NCBI GenBank assembly: GCA_002395775.1
Contig: DGUV01000080.1
Location: 1 to 46,215, forward strand
Reading direction: 5' to 3'
DNA: 46,215 nucleotides
From: Prevotellaceae bacterium UBA4301
GTDB taxonomy: Bacteria; Bacteroidota; Bacteroidia; Bacteroidales; Bacteroidaceae
Position numbers and translations under genes: made by a program. How positions within the stretch are numbered: the first letter of the stretch is position 1; every line of letters starts with the position of its first letter. The notes beneath the pieces are model-generated. The model searched no databases. It saw nothing but the letters and a program-made list of their open reading frames with translations, and was not told where the DNA came from. This document shows positions 23,051-31,344 of the stretch, piece after piece.

Positions 23051-23872
23051 CCACTTGGGGGTGCTGGTGGCACCACAGATACCAATGGACTGACAATTGC
23101 GTAGCCAACGGGGTTCTATCTCGTTGGCTGCGTCTATCATGTAGCTTTGGGGGTTCACGCTGCGACATTCGTCGAAAAGGACACGGCCGTTGCTCGATTT
23201 CTTTCCGCACACAAAGAGCACCACATCGTGGCGCGAGGCAAACTCGCGGATGTGAGGCATGCGGTTGGCCACCTGGCGGCAGATGGTGTCGTAGAACTTG
23301 AACGTGGCCGTGGGGGAGATGTGGTGGCGGATGTATTCTGCAATTCTGCGGAACTCTTCCAGAGGTTTCGTGGTCTGGCTGTAGAGATAGATGTCACGGT
23401 TGAAATCGAGGTTCACCACATCCTCGGGTTTCTCGATGACGATGGCGGTGCCTTCCGTCTGTCCCACCAGTCCCAAGACCTCGGCGTGGCCGGGTTTACC
23501 GAAGATGACGATTTGTCCGCGGTGGTCGGGGTCATTGTCATATTCCCGTTTGATGCGTTCCTGAAGGTGGAGCACCACGGGACAAGTGGCATCAATGATT
23601 TCGATGTGATTCTCCTTCGCACGGTGATAGGTTTCGGGCGGTTCGCCATGGGCACGAAGCAGGACGGTGGCATCCCGAAGTTGGTTGTACTCTTCGTGCC
23701 CGATGGTCTTCAGACCCATGCGCCCCAGGCGGTCGCACTCCATGGAGTTATGGACAATGTCGCCCAGGCAGTACAGGGCCTGGCTGCTGTCGGCCAGCAC
23801 TTCTTCGGCCTTGCCTATGGCACGTGTCACGCCAAAGCAGAAGCCACTGCCGTTGTCAATCTCAACTTTCAT
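22997..23872 (-). CDS. ispH: 4-hydroxy-3-methylbut-2-enyl diphosphate reductase
   Basis: A 291-residue iron-sulfur enzyme starting MKVEIDNGSGFCFGVTRAIG. The upstream ATG at 23908 lies inside cmk and adds non-family residues, so 23872 is preferred. It overlaps the cmk stop by 4 bases. Cluster-ligand cysteines are in GFCFGV, DATCPVV and the DTICRQVANR segment; GATSTP marks the C-terminal substrate site. IspH makes IPP and DMAPP in the last step of the MEP isoprenoid pathway. porQ-cmk-ispH is a conserved Bacteroidota order, as in Porphyromonas gingivalis. A polyprenyl diphosphate synthase that could use its products is encoded at 26609. Confidence 0.95.
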   Translation of the reverse strand: MKVEIDNGSGFCFGVTRAIGKAEEVLADSSQALYCLGDIVHNSMECDRLGRMGLKTIGHEEYNQLRDATVLLRAHGEPPETYHRAKENHIEIIDATCPVVLHLQERIKREYDNDPDHRGQIVIFGKPGHAEVLGLVGQTEGTAIVIEKPEDVVNLDFNRDIYLYSQTTKPLEEFRRIAEYIRHHISPTATFKFYDTICRQVANRMPHIREFASRHDVVLFVCGKKSSNGRVLFDECRSVNPQSYMIDAANEIEPRWLRNCQSIGICGATSTPKWLMEQCKVRVEQLLGSDE

Positions 23873-24558
23873 TCCCCGACTGTTTTGTGGAAGATGTCGA
23901 GCAGCCACTGCTTCTGATCCTCTATGGTGAGATGACTGTTGTCCAGGATGATGGCGTCCTCGGCTTGGCGCAGGGGGCTGATGTCGCGGTGGGTGTCGAT
24001 GTAGTCGCGCTCCTCGACGTTGCGCAGGATTTCTGCCATGTCACACGGTTCGCCCTTGGCGGTCAGTTCGTCATAGCGTCGCTGGGCACGGATTTCGGCA
24101 CTGGCCGTGACAAAAATCTTCAGTTCTGCCTTCGGAAATACCGTAGTGCCTATGTCGCGCCCGTCCATGATGATGCCGCCCTCCTGGCCCATGCGCTGTT
24201 GCTGGCGCACCATCTCTTCGCGCACAAAACCCAGTGCGGCGATGGGGCTCACATGACTGCTCACCTCCAACGTGCGTATGCGGTCTTCCACGCGCACGCC
24301 ATTAAGATAGGTATCTGGGCGCCCGCGTTCGGGATTGAAGCGGAAGGCGATTTCAATGTTCTGCATCTCCTGCCGCAGTCGTTCTTCATCAATCTTGTCG
24401 CCGTCGATGATGCCATGCTCCAGGGCAAAGAGGGTGACGGCGCGGTACATGGCTCCGCTGTCTACATAGACGTAGCCAATCTCCCGAGCCAGGTCCTTGG
24501 CCATTGTGCTTTTTCCGCATGACGAGAATCCGTCGATGGCAATGGTAATCTTTTTCAT
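23869..24558 (-). CDS. cmk: Cytidylate kinase
   Basis: A 229-residue nucleoside monophosphate kinase: P-loop GFSSCGKST (residues 10-18), VDSGAMYRAVTLFALE for CMP binding, IIMDGRDIGTTVFPKAELKIFVTAS, and RDYIDTHRDISPLRQAEDAIILD. It phosphorylates CMP/dCMP with ATP in the cytoplasm. Length and motifs are normal. It lies between porQ and ispH on the minus strand and overlaps ispH by ATGA. Confidence 0.96.
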   Translation of the reverse strand: MKKITIAIDGFSSCGKSTMAKDLAREIGYVYVDSGAMYRAVTLFALEHGIIDGDKIDEERLRQEMQNIEIAFRFNPERGRPDTYLNGVRVEDRIRTLEVSSHVSPIAALGFVREEMVRQQQRMGQEGGIIMDGRDIGTTVFPKAELKIFVTASAEIRAQRRYDELTAKGEPCDMAEILRNVEERDYIDTHRDISPLRQAEDAIILDNSHLTIEDQKQWLLDIFHKTVGE

Positions 24559-24628
24559 CTTGTATTTCTTTTGTTATAGATGGGCTTGTCTTTCAAGCCT
24601 GTCTATATATTCCAGTTCTTCTATTTAT

Positions 24629-25606
24629 TTATAGACTGTATCCTACGCTGAGCGCCAGGGTGTGGGCGCTGACGTGATATTTTGCATAGGCCAGTCCCAA
24701 CTTCAGTTTCTTGATGTTGATGCCCGCACCAGCAGAGAGGCCGGCGGCATGGCTGCTGCCTGCTGCCTTCATCTCATAGGCGCGGCGGAAACTGTAGCCC
24801 AAGGCGATGTAGAGTTGGTCGATGGGGGTGATGTCGATGCCCACGTTGAAGTGATTCATCAGTATGCTCCCGCCCTTGGGCTTTTTGTTGACATGATAAA
24901 AGTATTTCGAGCTCCAGCGGGTGAGGTCGGAGAGGGTCACACTGAAACGGATGGGGGCATGGCCCAGACTCTTGGTGAAACCCATCTGCAGGTTGAAGGG
25001 CAGACGCTCGTGGTCGTCGCCAAAGGCCTTCACCTGTCCGCCCAGGTTGGCGGCTACGGCCGAAAACGAAAAGTCGTTCTCTTCATTATAGTAATTGATA
25101 CCCAAGTCAACAGCCAGTCCCACGGAGGTGAAGTCGGCATACTTTGAATAGATGAGTCTACCCGTGGCGCCGCCCACCCAGCGCTCGCTCAGGATGTAGC
25201 TGTACATGCCGTTGAATGCCATATCCACGGCTCCCATGTCGCCGATAATCTCGCCCGTCTCCAAGGTCTCCTTCATCTTGCCGTAGCCAACGAACTGAAT
25301 GCCTGCTCCCCAGGTTCCGTGCTGGCCTGCCTCGCGCACAAAAGCTGCACTGCCAGTCTTCGAACCGCGCATGTAGGTCATGAAGTTCAAGTTCATGGAG
25401 TTGTTGCTCACGCTGGCCATCAAGGCTGGATTCTGGAAGATGAGCGAAGCGTCGTCCGCGATGAGCGAGATGTTCTTGCCGCCATGTGCAACGGCGTGGG
25501 CCGATGTGGGCAGGCCCAGGAAACTGAAGACGCTGTTGCTCTCTTGTCCCCATGCAAAGGTGGAGAAAATAAGCCCAAGAGACAAGAATGACTGTCTTAG
25601 TGTCAT
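24629..25606 (-). CDS. porQ: Type IX secretion system protein PorQ
   Basis: A 325-residue outer-membrane beta-barrel-like protein. The start at 25606 gives the signal peptide MTLRQSFLSLGLIFSTFAWG and lies just downstream of the predicted transcription start; an ATG at 25630 is upstream of it. Diagnostic segments are SVFSFLGLPTSAHAVAHGGKNISLIADDASLIFQNPALMA and alternating hydrophobic strands to the C-terminal aromatic-like end VGYSL. PorQ belongs to the PorV/PorQ FadL-like group and acts in the T9SS outer-membrane attachment complex. The porQ-cmk-ispH order matches other Bacteroidales. Its presence predicts that T9SS substrates are made elsewhere in the genome. Confidence 0.88.
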   Translation of the reverse strand: MTLRQSFLSLGLIFSTFAWGQESNSVFSFLGLPTSAHAVAHGGKNISLIADDASLIFQNPALMASVSNNSMNLNFMTYMRGSKTGSAAFVREAGQHGTWGAGIQFVGYGKMKETLETGEIIGDMGAVDMAFNGMYSYILSERWVGGATGRLIYSKYADFTSVGLAVDLGINYYNEENDFSFSAVAANLGGQVKAFGDDHERLPFNLQMGFTKSLGHAPIRFSVTLSDLTRWSSKYFYHVNKKPKGGSILMNHFNVGIDITPIDQLYIALGYSFRRAYEMKAAGSSHAAGLSAGAGINIKKLKLGLAYAKYHVSAHTLALSVGYSL

Positions 25607-25627
25607 GTGTTTATGTGATTTTGCCTC

Positions 25628-25635
25628 CAAAGGTA
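25628..25635 (-). promoter_or_regulatory. -7 box for porQ-cmk-ispH
   Basis: The minus strand reads TACCTTTG at 25635-25628. A start near 25621 gives a leader of about 15 bases to the ATG at 25606. A TTTG occurs upstream but not at the usual spacing. Confidence 0.5.
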
Positions 25636-25762
25636 CGTTTTTTTTAATTATCTACCTTATCTTTAACGCCAAAAGTAATGGAAAAGTTGTATTGAAACAT
25701 TAAAAAAGTATTAAATCAAAAAAAAATGCCCCAAAGAGCGAACGTAAATAAAAAAAATGTGT

Positions 25763-25770
25763 TACATTTG
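25763..25770 (+). promoter_or_regulatory. -7 box for tonB
   Basis: TACATTTG fits TAnnTTTG. Expected start is near 25777, 27 bases before the tonB ATG. The surrounding divergent gap is strongly AT-rich. Confidence 0.55.
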
Positions 25771-25803
25771 TTCCCGAAGTAAGTAAAATTAACATAAATC
25801 GAT

Positions 25804-26520
25804 ATGGAAAACGTAGAGAACAGAACCGTCAATGATGAACTGAAGGGCCAGTCTTGGACCAGCATGTTGATTGGTTATGTGCTTGTCTTGGCTGCTATTT
25901 TCGTAGCCTTCGAGTGGACACAGCGCGAAATCAAGATTGATGAAAGTAACGAGCCTATCTATGATATGGCCGTTGAAGAGGACATGATTCCTATTACCAA
26001 ACAGGAACAGCCCATGCAAGCTCCCCCTCCACAGGCAGCTCCCATGACTCCCGAGGTCTTGGATGTGGTGGACAACAAGGAAGAGCTTGTCGAGGAAGAA
26101 ATCCAGACCACTGAGGAAGTCAACCAGAGCATTGTTTCGACTCCCGGTACTGGTGCCCCCACTGCTGTGGTGGCTGGTCCTCCCGCTCCCGTGGTTGAGG
26201 AGGTCGATGACGACCGCATCCTTGACGTGCCCGAGGAGAGTGCCGAATTTCCCGGTGACGTTTATGCTTGGCTTCAGAAGAACATCAAGTATCCTCCCAT
26301 CTGCCAGGAGCAGAACATCCAGGGCCGCGTGAGCGTGCAGTTCGTTATCAACAAGGACGGCTCCATCGTGGATGTGAAGGTTCTCCGTTCGCCCGATGAT
26401 CACCTGTCAAAGGAGGCCGAGCGCGTGGTTAAGGCCATGCCCAAGTGGAAGCCTGCTCGTCAGGGTAACAAGCCCGTGCGTATGCGCTATGTGCTTCCCG
26501 TTATGTTCCGCTTAAGTTAA
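25804..26520 (+). CDS. tonB: Energy transducer TonB
   Basis: A 238-residue protein with a short cytoplasmic N-terminus, one transmembrane anchor (SMLIGYVLVLAAIFVAFEW, about residues 19-37), a Pro/Glu-rich periplasmic linker with PMQAPPPQAAPMTPEV and PPAPVVEEV, and a C-terminal TonB domain: FPGDVYAWLQKNIKYPPICQEQNIQGRVSVQFVINKDGSIVDVKVLRS through MPKWKPARQGNKPVRMRYVLPVMF. It couples the inner-membrane proton gradient to outer-membrane SusC-type transporters. Its energising partners exbB and exbD are about 2.2 kb downstream, separated by polyprenyl synthase, tatD and a tRNA gene. Confidence 0.95.
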   Translation: MENVENRTVNDELKGQSWTSMLIGYVLVLAAIFVAFEWTQREIKIDESNEPIYDMAVEEDMIPITKQEQPMQAPPPQAAPMTPEVLDVVDNKEELVEEEIQTTEEVNQSIVSTPGTGAPTAVVAGPPAPVVEEVDDDRILDVPEESAEFPGDVYAWLQKNIKYPPICQEQNIQGRVSVQFVINKDGSIVDVKVLRSPDDHLSKEAERVVKAMPKWKPARQGNKPVRMRYVLPVMFRLS

Positions 26521-26543
26521 AGTGTTTCATAAGTAGCTTTGTT

Positions 26544-26577
26544 GGGGGGCTGTCAGTTTCGGCTGGCAGTCCCTTTT
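26544..26577 (+). terminator. Rho-independent terminator after tonB
   Basis: A GGGGGCTGTCAG stem side pairs with CTGGCAGTCCC across a short loop, with one G-T pair, and is followed by TTTTT. It ends the tonB transcript before the polyprenyl synthase gene. Confidence 0.8.
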
Positions 26578-26608
26578 TAGTAAACCTCATATACTATTAT
26601 ATAATAAT

Positions 26609-27583
26609 ATGTACGCAAGCAAGCAAATTCTGGAAATGGTGGAACAGGCCTTGGCCTCTTTGCCATATGACCGCAAACCAGAGGGACTCTATGACCCTGT
26701 CCGTTATGTCTTGTCGCTGGGAGGGAAACGCATTCGCCCAGTATTGATGCTCATGGGCTACAATCTCTATCGCGACGATGTGGAAAGCATCATCATGCCG
26801 GCACTTGGACTTGAAACCTATCACAACTACACCCTCTTGCATGACGACCTGATGGATCGAGCTGATGTCCGTCGCGGTCATCCCACCGTTCATCGCAAAT
26901 GGAACGAAAATGCTGCCATCCTGAGCGGCGACTCCATGTTGGTGCTTGCCTACCAACGCATGGCGCAGTGCGATCCCGCTCTCCTGCCACAGGTGATGGA
27001 ACTCTTCACCGAGACCGCCTTGGAGATTGGCGAGGGGCAGCAGTATGACATCGAATTTGAGACGCGCAATGATGTGACTGAGGACGAATATATAGAAATG
27101 ATCCGTCTGAAGACTTCCGTTCTCCTTGCCTGTGCCCTGAAGTTAGGCGCAATTCTGGCAGGTGCGCCTGCCAAGGATGCCGATGTGCTGTATGAGTTCG
27201 GTGAGCAGATTGGACTTGCTTTCCAGCTCCAGGACGACTATCTTGACGTCTATGGCGATTTCAAGACCTTCGGCAAGCGCATCGGCGGTGACATCCTTTG
27301 CAATAAGAAGACCTATATGCTCATCAATGCTCAGTTATTGGCCGACGATGCGCAGCGCGCTGAACTGGAAAGCTGGCTGGCAGCCACCGACTATGTCGAG
27401 GAAGAGAAAATCAAGGCCATAACCCACCTCTATGACGAGATAGGAATCCCCCAGGTGGCTCGGCAGAAGATAGAATACTACTATTCGCTGGCCGAGAAGA
27501 GCCTGGCAAAGGTTTCGCTCCCTACCGAAAAGAAACAACTGCTCTGGGAATATGCCCAGAAGATGCTCAATCGCCAAAGCTGA
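26609..27583 (+). CDS. Polyprenyl (farnesyl/geranylgeranyl-type) diphosphate synthase
   Basis: A 324-residue trans-prenyltransferase. Both Asp-rich Mg-binding motifs are present: DDLMD at residues 79-83 (with RADVRRGHPTVH after it) and DDYLD at 209-213. LGGKRIRPVLMLM is the usual N-terminal block. Two bulky residues (Tyr-His-Asn-Tyr) precede the first motif, which points to a short- or medium-chain product, but chain length cannot be set confidently by eye. It condenses IPP with allylic diphosphates for quinones or cell-wall carrier lipids. Its stop TGA shares a base with the tatD start (TGATG), so the two are translationally linked. Confidence 0.92.
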   Translation: MYASKQILEMVEQALASLPYDRKPEGLYDPVRYVLSLGGKRIRPVLMLMGYNLYRDDVESIIMPALGLETYHNYTLLHDDLMDRADVRRGHPTVHRKWNENAAILSGDSMLVLAYQRMAQCDPALLPQVMELFTETALEIGEGQQYDIEFETRNDVTEDEYIEMIRLKTSVLLACALKLGAILAGAPAKDADVLYEFGEQIGLAFQLQDDYLDVYGDFKTFGKRIGGDILCNKKTYMLINAQLLADDAQRAELESWLAATDYVEEEKIKAITHLYDEIGIPQVARQKIEYYYSLAEKSLAKVSLPTEKKQLLWEYAQKMLNRQS

Positions 27584-28383
27584 TGATTGACACACATAGC
27601 CACATCTATTCCTCGGAGTTTGATGCCGACCGCGACCAGGTGGTGAACCGTGCCCGGGAGGCTGGGGTGGAGGCCATCCTGCTTCCCAACATCAATGCCG
27701 ACTCCGTGGAGCCCATGCTGGCATTGTGTCGGCAGTGTCCCGACTTCTGCTTCCCCATGATGGGACTGCATCCGGAGGATGTGGGCGAGGACTATCGTAA
27801 CGTGCTCGATGGGATGTGGAATCGCCTTGCCCAGCCTCGTCATCCCTACATTGCCATTGGCGAGGTGGGTCTCGACTTCTACTGGGACGAAACGTATCGT
27901 CAGCAACAGCTCGAAGCCTTTGAGATACAGGTCGGGTGGGCGGCACGTTTGTCACTTCCTCTGGTCATCCACAGTCGTAAGGCCCACCGGGAACTGGTGG
28001 ACGTGATGGAGCGTCATCGCTCTCAAGGTCTCCGAGGCATCTTCCATTGCTTCGGCGGCTCGGCTCAGGAGGCAGAGGAACTGCTTTCTTTCCCAGGATT
28101 CGTCTTAGGCATAGGTGGAGTGCTGACCTATAAGAAGTCAACCTTGCCGGAAGTGCTTCGCTCCGTGCCCCTTGAGAGGGTGGTGGTTGAAACCGATGCC
28201 CCCTATCTGGCTCCAGTTCCATACCGCGGCAAACGAAATGAAAGTGCTTATGTCAGTCAAACTTTGCAGCGATTGGCCGAGGTCTATGAAATACCCCTCT
28301 CGGAAGCCGATAAAATCACTTCCAATACGGCAAAAGCCCTCTTTGGTCCCCATTTGAGGGCAAATAATGATGCAAAATCTTAA
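27583..28383 (+). CDS. tatD: TatD-family metal-dependent DNase
   Basis: A 266-residue TIM-barrel hydrolase. Metal ligands are seen in IDTHSHIYS (His-x-His), AIGEVGLDFYWD (Glu), LVIHSRKAH, GIFHCFGGS and VVETDAPYLAP. TatD enzymes are Mg-dependent 3'-5' exonucleases or deoxyribonucleases linked to DNA repair. Length is normal. It is coupled to the upstream polyprenyl synthase by a one-base overlap; the functional link between the two, if any, is unknown. Confidence 0.93.
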   Translation: MIDTHSHIYSSEFDADRDQVVNRAREAGVEAILLPNINADSVEPMLALCRQCPDFCFPMMGLHPEDVGEDYRNVLDGMWNRLAQPRHPYIAIGEVGLDFYWDETYRQQQLEAFEIQVGWAARLSLPLVIHSRKAHRELVDVMERHRSQGLRGIFHCFGGSAQEAEELLSFPGFVLGIGGVLTYKKSTLPEVLRSVPLERVVVETDAPYLAPVPYRGKRNESAYVSQTLQRLAEVYEIPLSEADKITSNTAKALFGPHLRANNDAKS

Positions 28384-28490
28384 AAATTTGTGTAATTTTA
28401 TGCTTGAAAGCGTGTTTAGTTCACATTTTTTTCGTAACTTGCACACCAAATAACGGCATAGAGGGCAGAATGTGCCCGCAAATGCCTTAT

Positions 28491-28578
28491 GGAGAGATGC
28501 TCGAGTGGCTGAAGAGGCACGCCTGGAAAGCGTGTATACGTCAAAAGCGTATCCGGGGTTCGAATCCCCGTCTCTCCG
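28491..28578 (+). tRNA. tRNA-Ser (anticodon GGA)
   Basis: An 88-base cloverleaf. The acceptor GGAGAGA pairs with TCTCTCC. The anticodon arm CACGC-CTGGAAA-GCGTG carries anticodon GGA at 28525-28527. A long class II variable arm, ATACG-TCAAAAG-CGTAT, is typical of tRNA-Ser. The T arm is CGGGG-TTCGAAT-CCCCG and the discriminator is G. The CCA end is not fully encoded (genomic CA follows the discriminator). It reads UCC and UCU codons. Immediately downstream are two additional T-arm-like hairpins. Confidence 0.96.
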
Positions 28579-28580
28579 CA

Positions 28581-28644
28581 GGAGAAAAGGGGTTCAAAGC
28601 CCCTCAGGAAAAAACGTCGGGGTTCGAATCCCCGTCTCTCCGCA
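28581..28644 (+). repeat. Duplicated tRNA-Ser 3' end with extra T-arm-like hairpin
   Basis: Bases 28618-28644 are identical over 27 bases to 28554-28580, that is the T arm, acceptor 3' strand, discriminator and CA of tRNA-Ser. Between them, 28588-28604 (AGGGG-TTCAAAG-CCCCT) has the same 5-7-5 T-arm geometry with different bases. Three T-arm-shaped hairpins therefore follow one another within 81 bases. This resembles a scar of integration or of unequal tRNA duplication. No integrase gene is seen beside it. Confidence 0.85.
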
Positions 28645-28697
28645 AGAAAACAATATAGAAAACAATATTAATAATTAACTTTAAAATCAAAAAAACA

Positions 28698-29537
28698 ATG
28701 AAAAAGTTATTTGCAATTGTTGCACTGGTTGCTGCATGCTCTTTTGCTGCAACTTCGAACGTGATGGCACAGGAAGAGGCTGAGGCCGCTGCTACCGAGC
28801 AGGTTGACACTGCTGCTGTTGACACCGCTGCCGTTGACACCACCGTTGCTGAGGTTCCCGAGACTCCCGTGGTTGAGGAAGAAAGTGAAAGCCTCCACAA
28901 GGTTCTGAAGACAAAGTTTATCGAAGGTGATGCAGGCTTCATGTCTCTGGTTGCCCTGGCTCTGGTTCTGGGTCTGGCATTCTGCATCGAGCGTGTGATT
29001 TATCTGACTCTCGCTCAGGTTAATACTCGCAAGTTCATGGGCGAGCTGGCCGACCTGGTTGCTAAGGATAAGGTTGAGGATGCCATCGAACTGTGTAACA
29101 GCACCCGCGGCCCCGTTGCACGCGTTTCCAGCAAGGCTCTGGCTTGCTTGAACAGCAAGGAGCAGAACGACATTGCTTCCATCGAACGTGCCATCAACAC
29201 TGAGGCTGAGATTCAGGGTTCTTACCTTGAGGAGCACTGCTCTTGGATTACCTTCTTCATCGCTTCCGCTCCCTCTCTCGGATTCCTTGGTACTGTGATC
29301 GGTATGGTTATGGCCTTCGATACGATTGAGAAGGCTGGTGATATTTCTCCTACCGTTGTGGCTGGTGGTATGAAGGTGGCCCTGATTACTACTATCTTCG
29401 GTATCATCGTTGCCCTGATTCTGCAGTTGTTCTACAACTTCATCCTGGGCAGCATCGAAGGTCTGACTGCCAACATGGAAGAGTCTGCTCAGGAACTGCT
29501 CACCATGTGTGTGAAGTCGCCTAAGTGCCAGAAGTAA
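28698..29537 (+). CDS. exbB: MotA/TolQ/ExbB proton channel protein
   Basis: A 279-residue protein. The N-terminus is signal-like (MKKLFAIVALVAACSFAATSNVMAQ) and followed by a low-complexity VDTAAVDTAAVDTT stretch, an extension common in Bacteroidota ExbB. Three transmembrane segments follow: SLVALALVLGLAFCIERVIYL, then the conserved APSLGFLGTVIGMVMAF and VALITTIFGIIVALILQLFYN. It forms the pentameric proton channel that, with ExbD, powers TonB. First gene of a four-gene unit. Confidence 0.92.
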   Translation: MKKLFAIVALVAACSFAATSNVMAQEEAEAAATEQVDTAAVDTAAVDTTVAEVPETPVVEEESESLHKVLKTKFIEGDAGFMSLVALALVLGLAFCIERVIYLTLAQVNTRKFMGELADLVAKDKVEDAIELCNSTRGPVARVSSKALACLNSKEQNDIASIERAINTEAEIQGSYLEEHCSWITFFIASAPSLGFLGTVIGMVMAFDTIEKAGDISPTVVAGGMKVALITTIFGIIVALILQLFYNFILGSIEGLTANMEESAQELLTMCVKSPKCQK

Positions 29538-29579
29538 TCAATCCACACCATTTCCATTTTTAATTAAAGGAGAGTTATC

Positions 29580-30068
29580 ATGAAATTAGAGAAAATATCA
29601 AACAACGTCCTCTACGCAGTTTGTGCTATCATCGTGCTTTGCTTCCTGGCGTTCATGTTCATTGGATATGACAACTATGACGAGGCTGGCCGTGTGGCTC
29701 CCAAACTGACGGGTATGCTGCTCTTCTTGCAGTACGCTTTAGGTATTGTGACGTTCATCCTGATGATTTGGAGTGTCATCAAGGGTGCCAAGAACTCAGG
29801 TGGTAGTGATGAAAACACCACGAAGGGCGTTCCCGGTAAGAAGATTATTCTGTTCACCGCAGTTGTTACAATCCTCTCTTTTGTGCTGGGCTATGTCTTC
29901 AACATGGGCGAAGAAGCTTTCACCACCAGCAGTGGTGTGACCACCTCGGGTGGCATGGTTACTGTGGTTGATGCCTTCATCTGGTCCATCTACATCATGT
30001 TCTTCGTTGCAGTTTGCGCAGTTGTCCTTTCTGCAACAGGTCTCATGACTAAGTTCACAAAGAAGTAA
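29580..30068 (+). CDS. Four-helix membrane protein between exbB and exbD
   Basis: A 162-residue protein with four hydrophobic segments at about residues 10-30, 44-66, 88-106 and 130-154, and a polar loop NSGGSDENTTKGVPGKK between the second and third. I recognise no functional domain. Similar small membrane proteins often sit at this position in Bacteroidota exb operons. It lies 42 bases after exbB and 23 before exbD, so a role in assembly or tuning of the proton channel is a fair guess, not shown by the sequence. Confidence 0.8.
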   Translation: MKLEKISNNVLYAVCAIIVLCFLAFMFIGYDNYDEAGRVAPKLTGMLLFLQYALGIVTFILMIWSVIKGAKNSGGSDENTTKGVPGKKIILFTAVVTILSFVLGYVFNMGEEAFTTSSGVTTSGGMVTVVDAFIWSIYIMFFVAVCAVVLSATGLMTKFTKK

Positions 30069-30091
30069 AAAACAAAAAACTCAAGCGAGAT

Positions 30092-30691
30092 ATGGCAAAG
30101 AAAAAAAGGAAAGTACCAGGTCTGAACGCCAGTTCTACTGCGGACATCTCCTTCATCCTGCTTATCTTCTTCCTGATTACCACCTCAATGGATACGGATA
30201 TGGGTCTGGCCCGTCGTCTGCCCCAGCCGCCCGAAGATGAGGAAATCAAGCAAGAGTTAAAGATTAAGGAGCGCAATGTGATGGAAGTCCGCATCAACGC
30301 ACAAGGTTTCCTGTGGGTTAAGGATGGCACGGCCTCAGGTTATTCTGATATCCGTGAGTTGAAAGCTCGTGCAAAGCAGTTTATCCAGAACGAGAATAAT
30401 CTGAGCATCCTGCCCGAGAAGCACCCCATCAACATTCCTTTGCTGGGCATGTGCGCTCTCACTGACAAGCACGTTATCTCTGTGCAGACCGACCGTGGCA
30501 CGCCCTACAACATGTACTTCCAGGTACAGAACGAGTTGGTGGCTGCCTACAACGAATTGCGTAACGAGCTGTCGAAGCAGAAGTTCGGTCGCATCTACGA
30601 TGCACTGAGCGATGAGCAGAAGGTAGCTATCCGCACCTATTATCCTCAGAAGATTTCCGAGGCTGAACCTAAAAATTATGGAGGAAACTAA
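30092..30691 (+). CDS. exbD: ExbD/TolR biopolymer transport protein (first copy)
   Basis: A 199-residue protein with a Lys-rich cytoplasmic start (MAKKKRKVPGLNASS) and one transmembrane helix carrying the essential proton-pathway Asp (TADISFILLIFFLITTSM, D18). The periplasmic domain is longer than in E. coli ExbD (about 140 residues). It is the peptidoglycan- or TonB-contacting partner of ExbB. It is followed by a second, shorter ExbD two bases later, an arrangement frequent in Bacteroidota. Confidence 0.92.
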   Translation: MAKKKRKVPGLNASSTADISFILLIFFLITTSMDTDMGLARRLPQPPEDEEIKQELKIKERNVMEVRINAQGFLWVKDGTASGYSDIRELKARAKQFIQNENNLSILPEKHPINIPLLGMCALTDKHVISVQTDRGTPYNMYFQVQNELVAAYNELRNELSKQKFGRIYDALSDEQKVAIRTYYPQKISEAEPKNYGGN

Positions 30692-30693
30692 TT

Positions 30694-31146
30694 ATGGCAA
30701 AGAAAAAAGGTAGTCGCGAAATGCCTGAGATGAACACCTCATCTCTGCCTGACTTGATCTTCACCATCCTGTTCTTCTTCATGATTGTAACCACCATGCG
30801 TGAGGTTACGTTGAAGGTTAAGTTTGTAGTACCTGCTGGTACTGAACTCGAGAAGCTCGAAAAGAAGTCTGCTGTATCGTTCATCTATGTTGGTCCCCCA
30901 ACCGACCAGCTGCGCGCCCAGTTCGGTAGCTCAACCCGTATTCAGTTGAACGACCGCTATGCCGAGCCCAGCGAGGTGATGGACTTCATTTATCAGGAGC
31001 GTCAGTCCATGTCTGACCAGACTGCTCAGGTAGTGTCCATTAAGGCCGACCAGAGGACCCAGATGGGTTACATCACCGACATTAAGGAGGTGCTGCGCCG
31101 CTCTTGGGCCTTGAAGGTGAATTATTCGGCAACGCATCGCAATTAA
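30694..31146 (+). CDS. exbD: ExbD/TolR biopolymer transport protein (second copy)
   Basis: A 150-residue paralogue of the preceding protein. It has the same Lys-rich start (MAKKKGSREMPEMNTSS) and a helix with Asp in LPDLIFTILFFFMIVTTM (D20), then a compact periplasmic domain. The two probably form a heterodimer within the ExbB channel. Ends shortly before a strong terminator. Confidence 0.92.
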   Translation: MAKKKGSREMPEMNTSSLPDLIFTILFFFMIVTTMREVTLKVKFVVPAGTELEKLEKKSAVSFIYVGPPTDQLRAQFGSSTRIQLNDRYAEPSEVMDFIYQERQSMSDQTAQVVSIKADQRTQMGYITDIKEVLRRSWALKVNYSATHRN

Positions 31147-31171
31147 GCAGAGCGTTTGCTCAAACTCTCAT

Positions 31172-31207
31172 AGGGAGCCTGGCATTCATGTCAGGCTCCC
31201 TTTCTTT
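31172..31207 (+). terminator. Rho-independent terminator after the exb operon
   Basis: AGGGAGCCTG at 31172-31181 pairs perfectly with CAGGCTCCCT at 31192-31201 over a 10-base loop, followed by a T-rich tract. Confidence 0.88.
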
Positions 31208-31316
31208 GTGCCCGACAGTGCTTTTGCTTTCATTTTATAATCTTTCATATCATGCAAAAAATGCTTTAACAGAGAAATAATTGTAAGTTCATGGCCCTTA
31301 TTCCCTAAAAAATTAT

Positions 31317-31324
31317 TACCTTTG
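31317..31324 (+). promoter_or_regulatory. -7 box for the Lrp-folA-thyA unit
   Basis: TACCTTTG matches TAnnTTTG. Transcription from near 31331 gives a leader of about 14 bases to the ATG at 31345. Confidence 0.55.
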
Positions 31325-31344
31325 CGGACAAAACATTAAAAAGT

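Noticed and set aside
28581..28644. Second complete tRNA gene
   Set aside because: Only the T arm and 3' acceptor strand are present; there is no D arm, anticodon arm or 5' acceptor strand.
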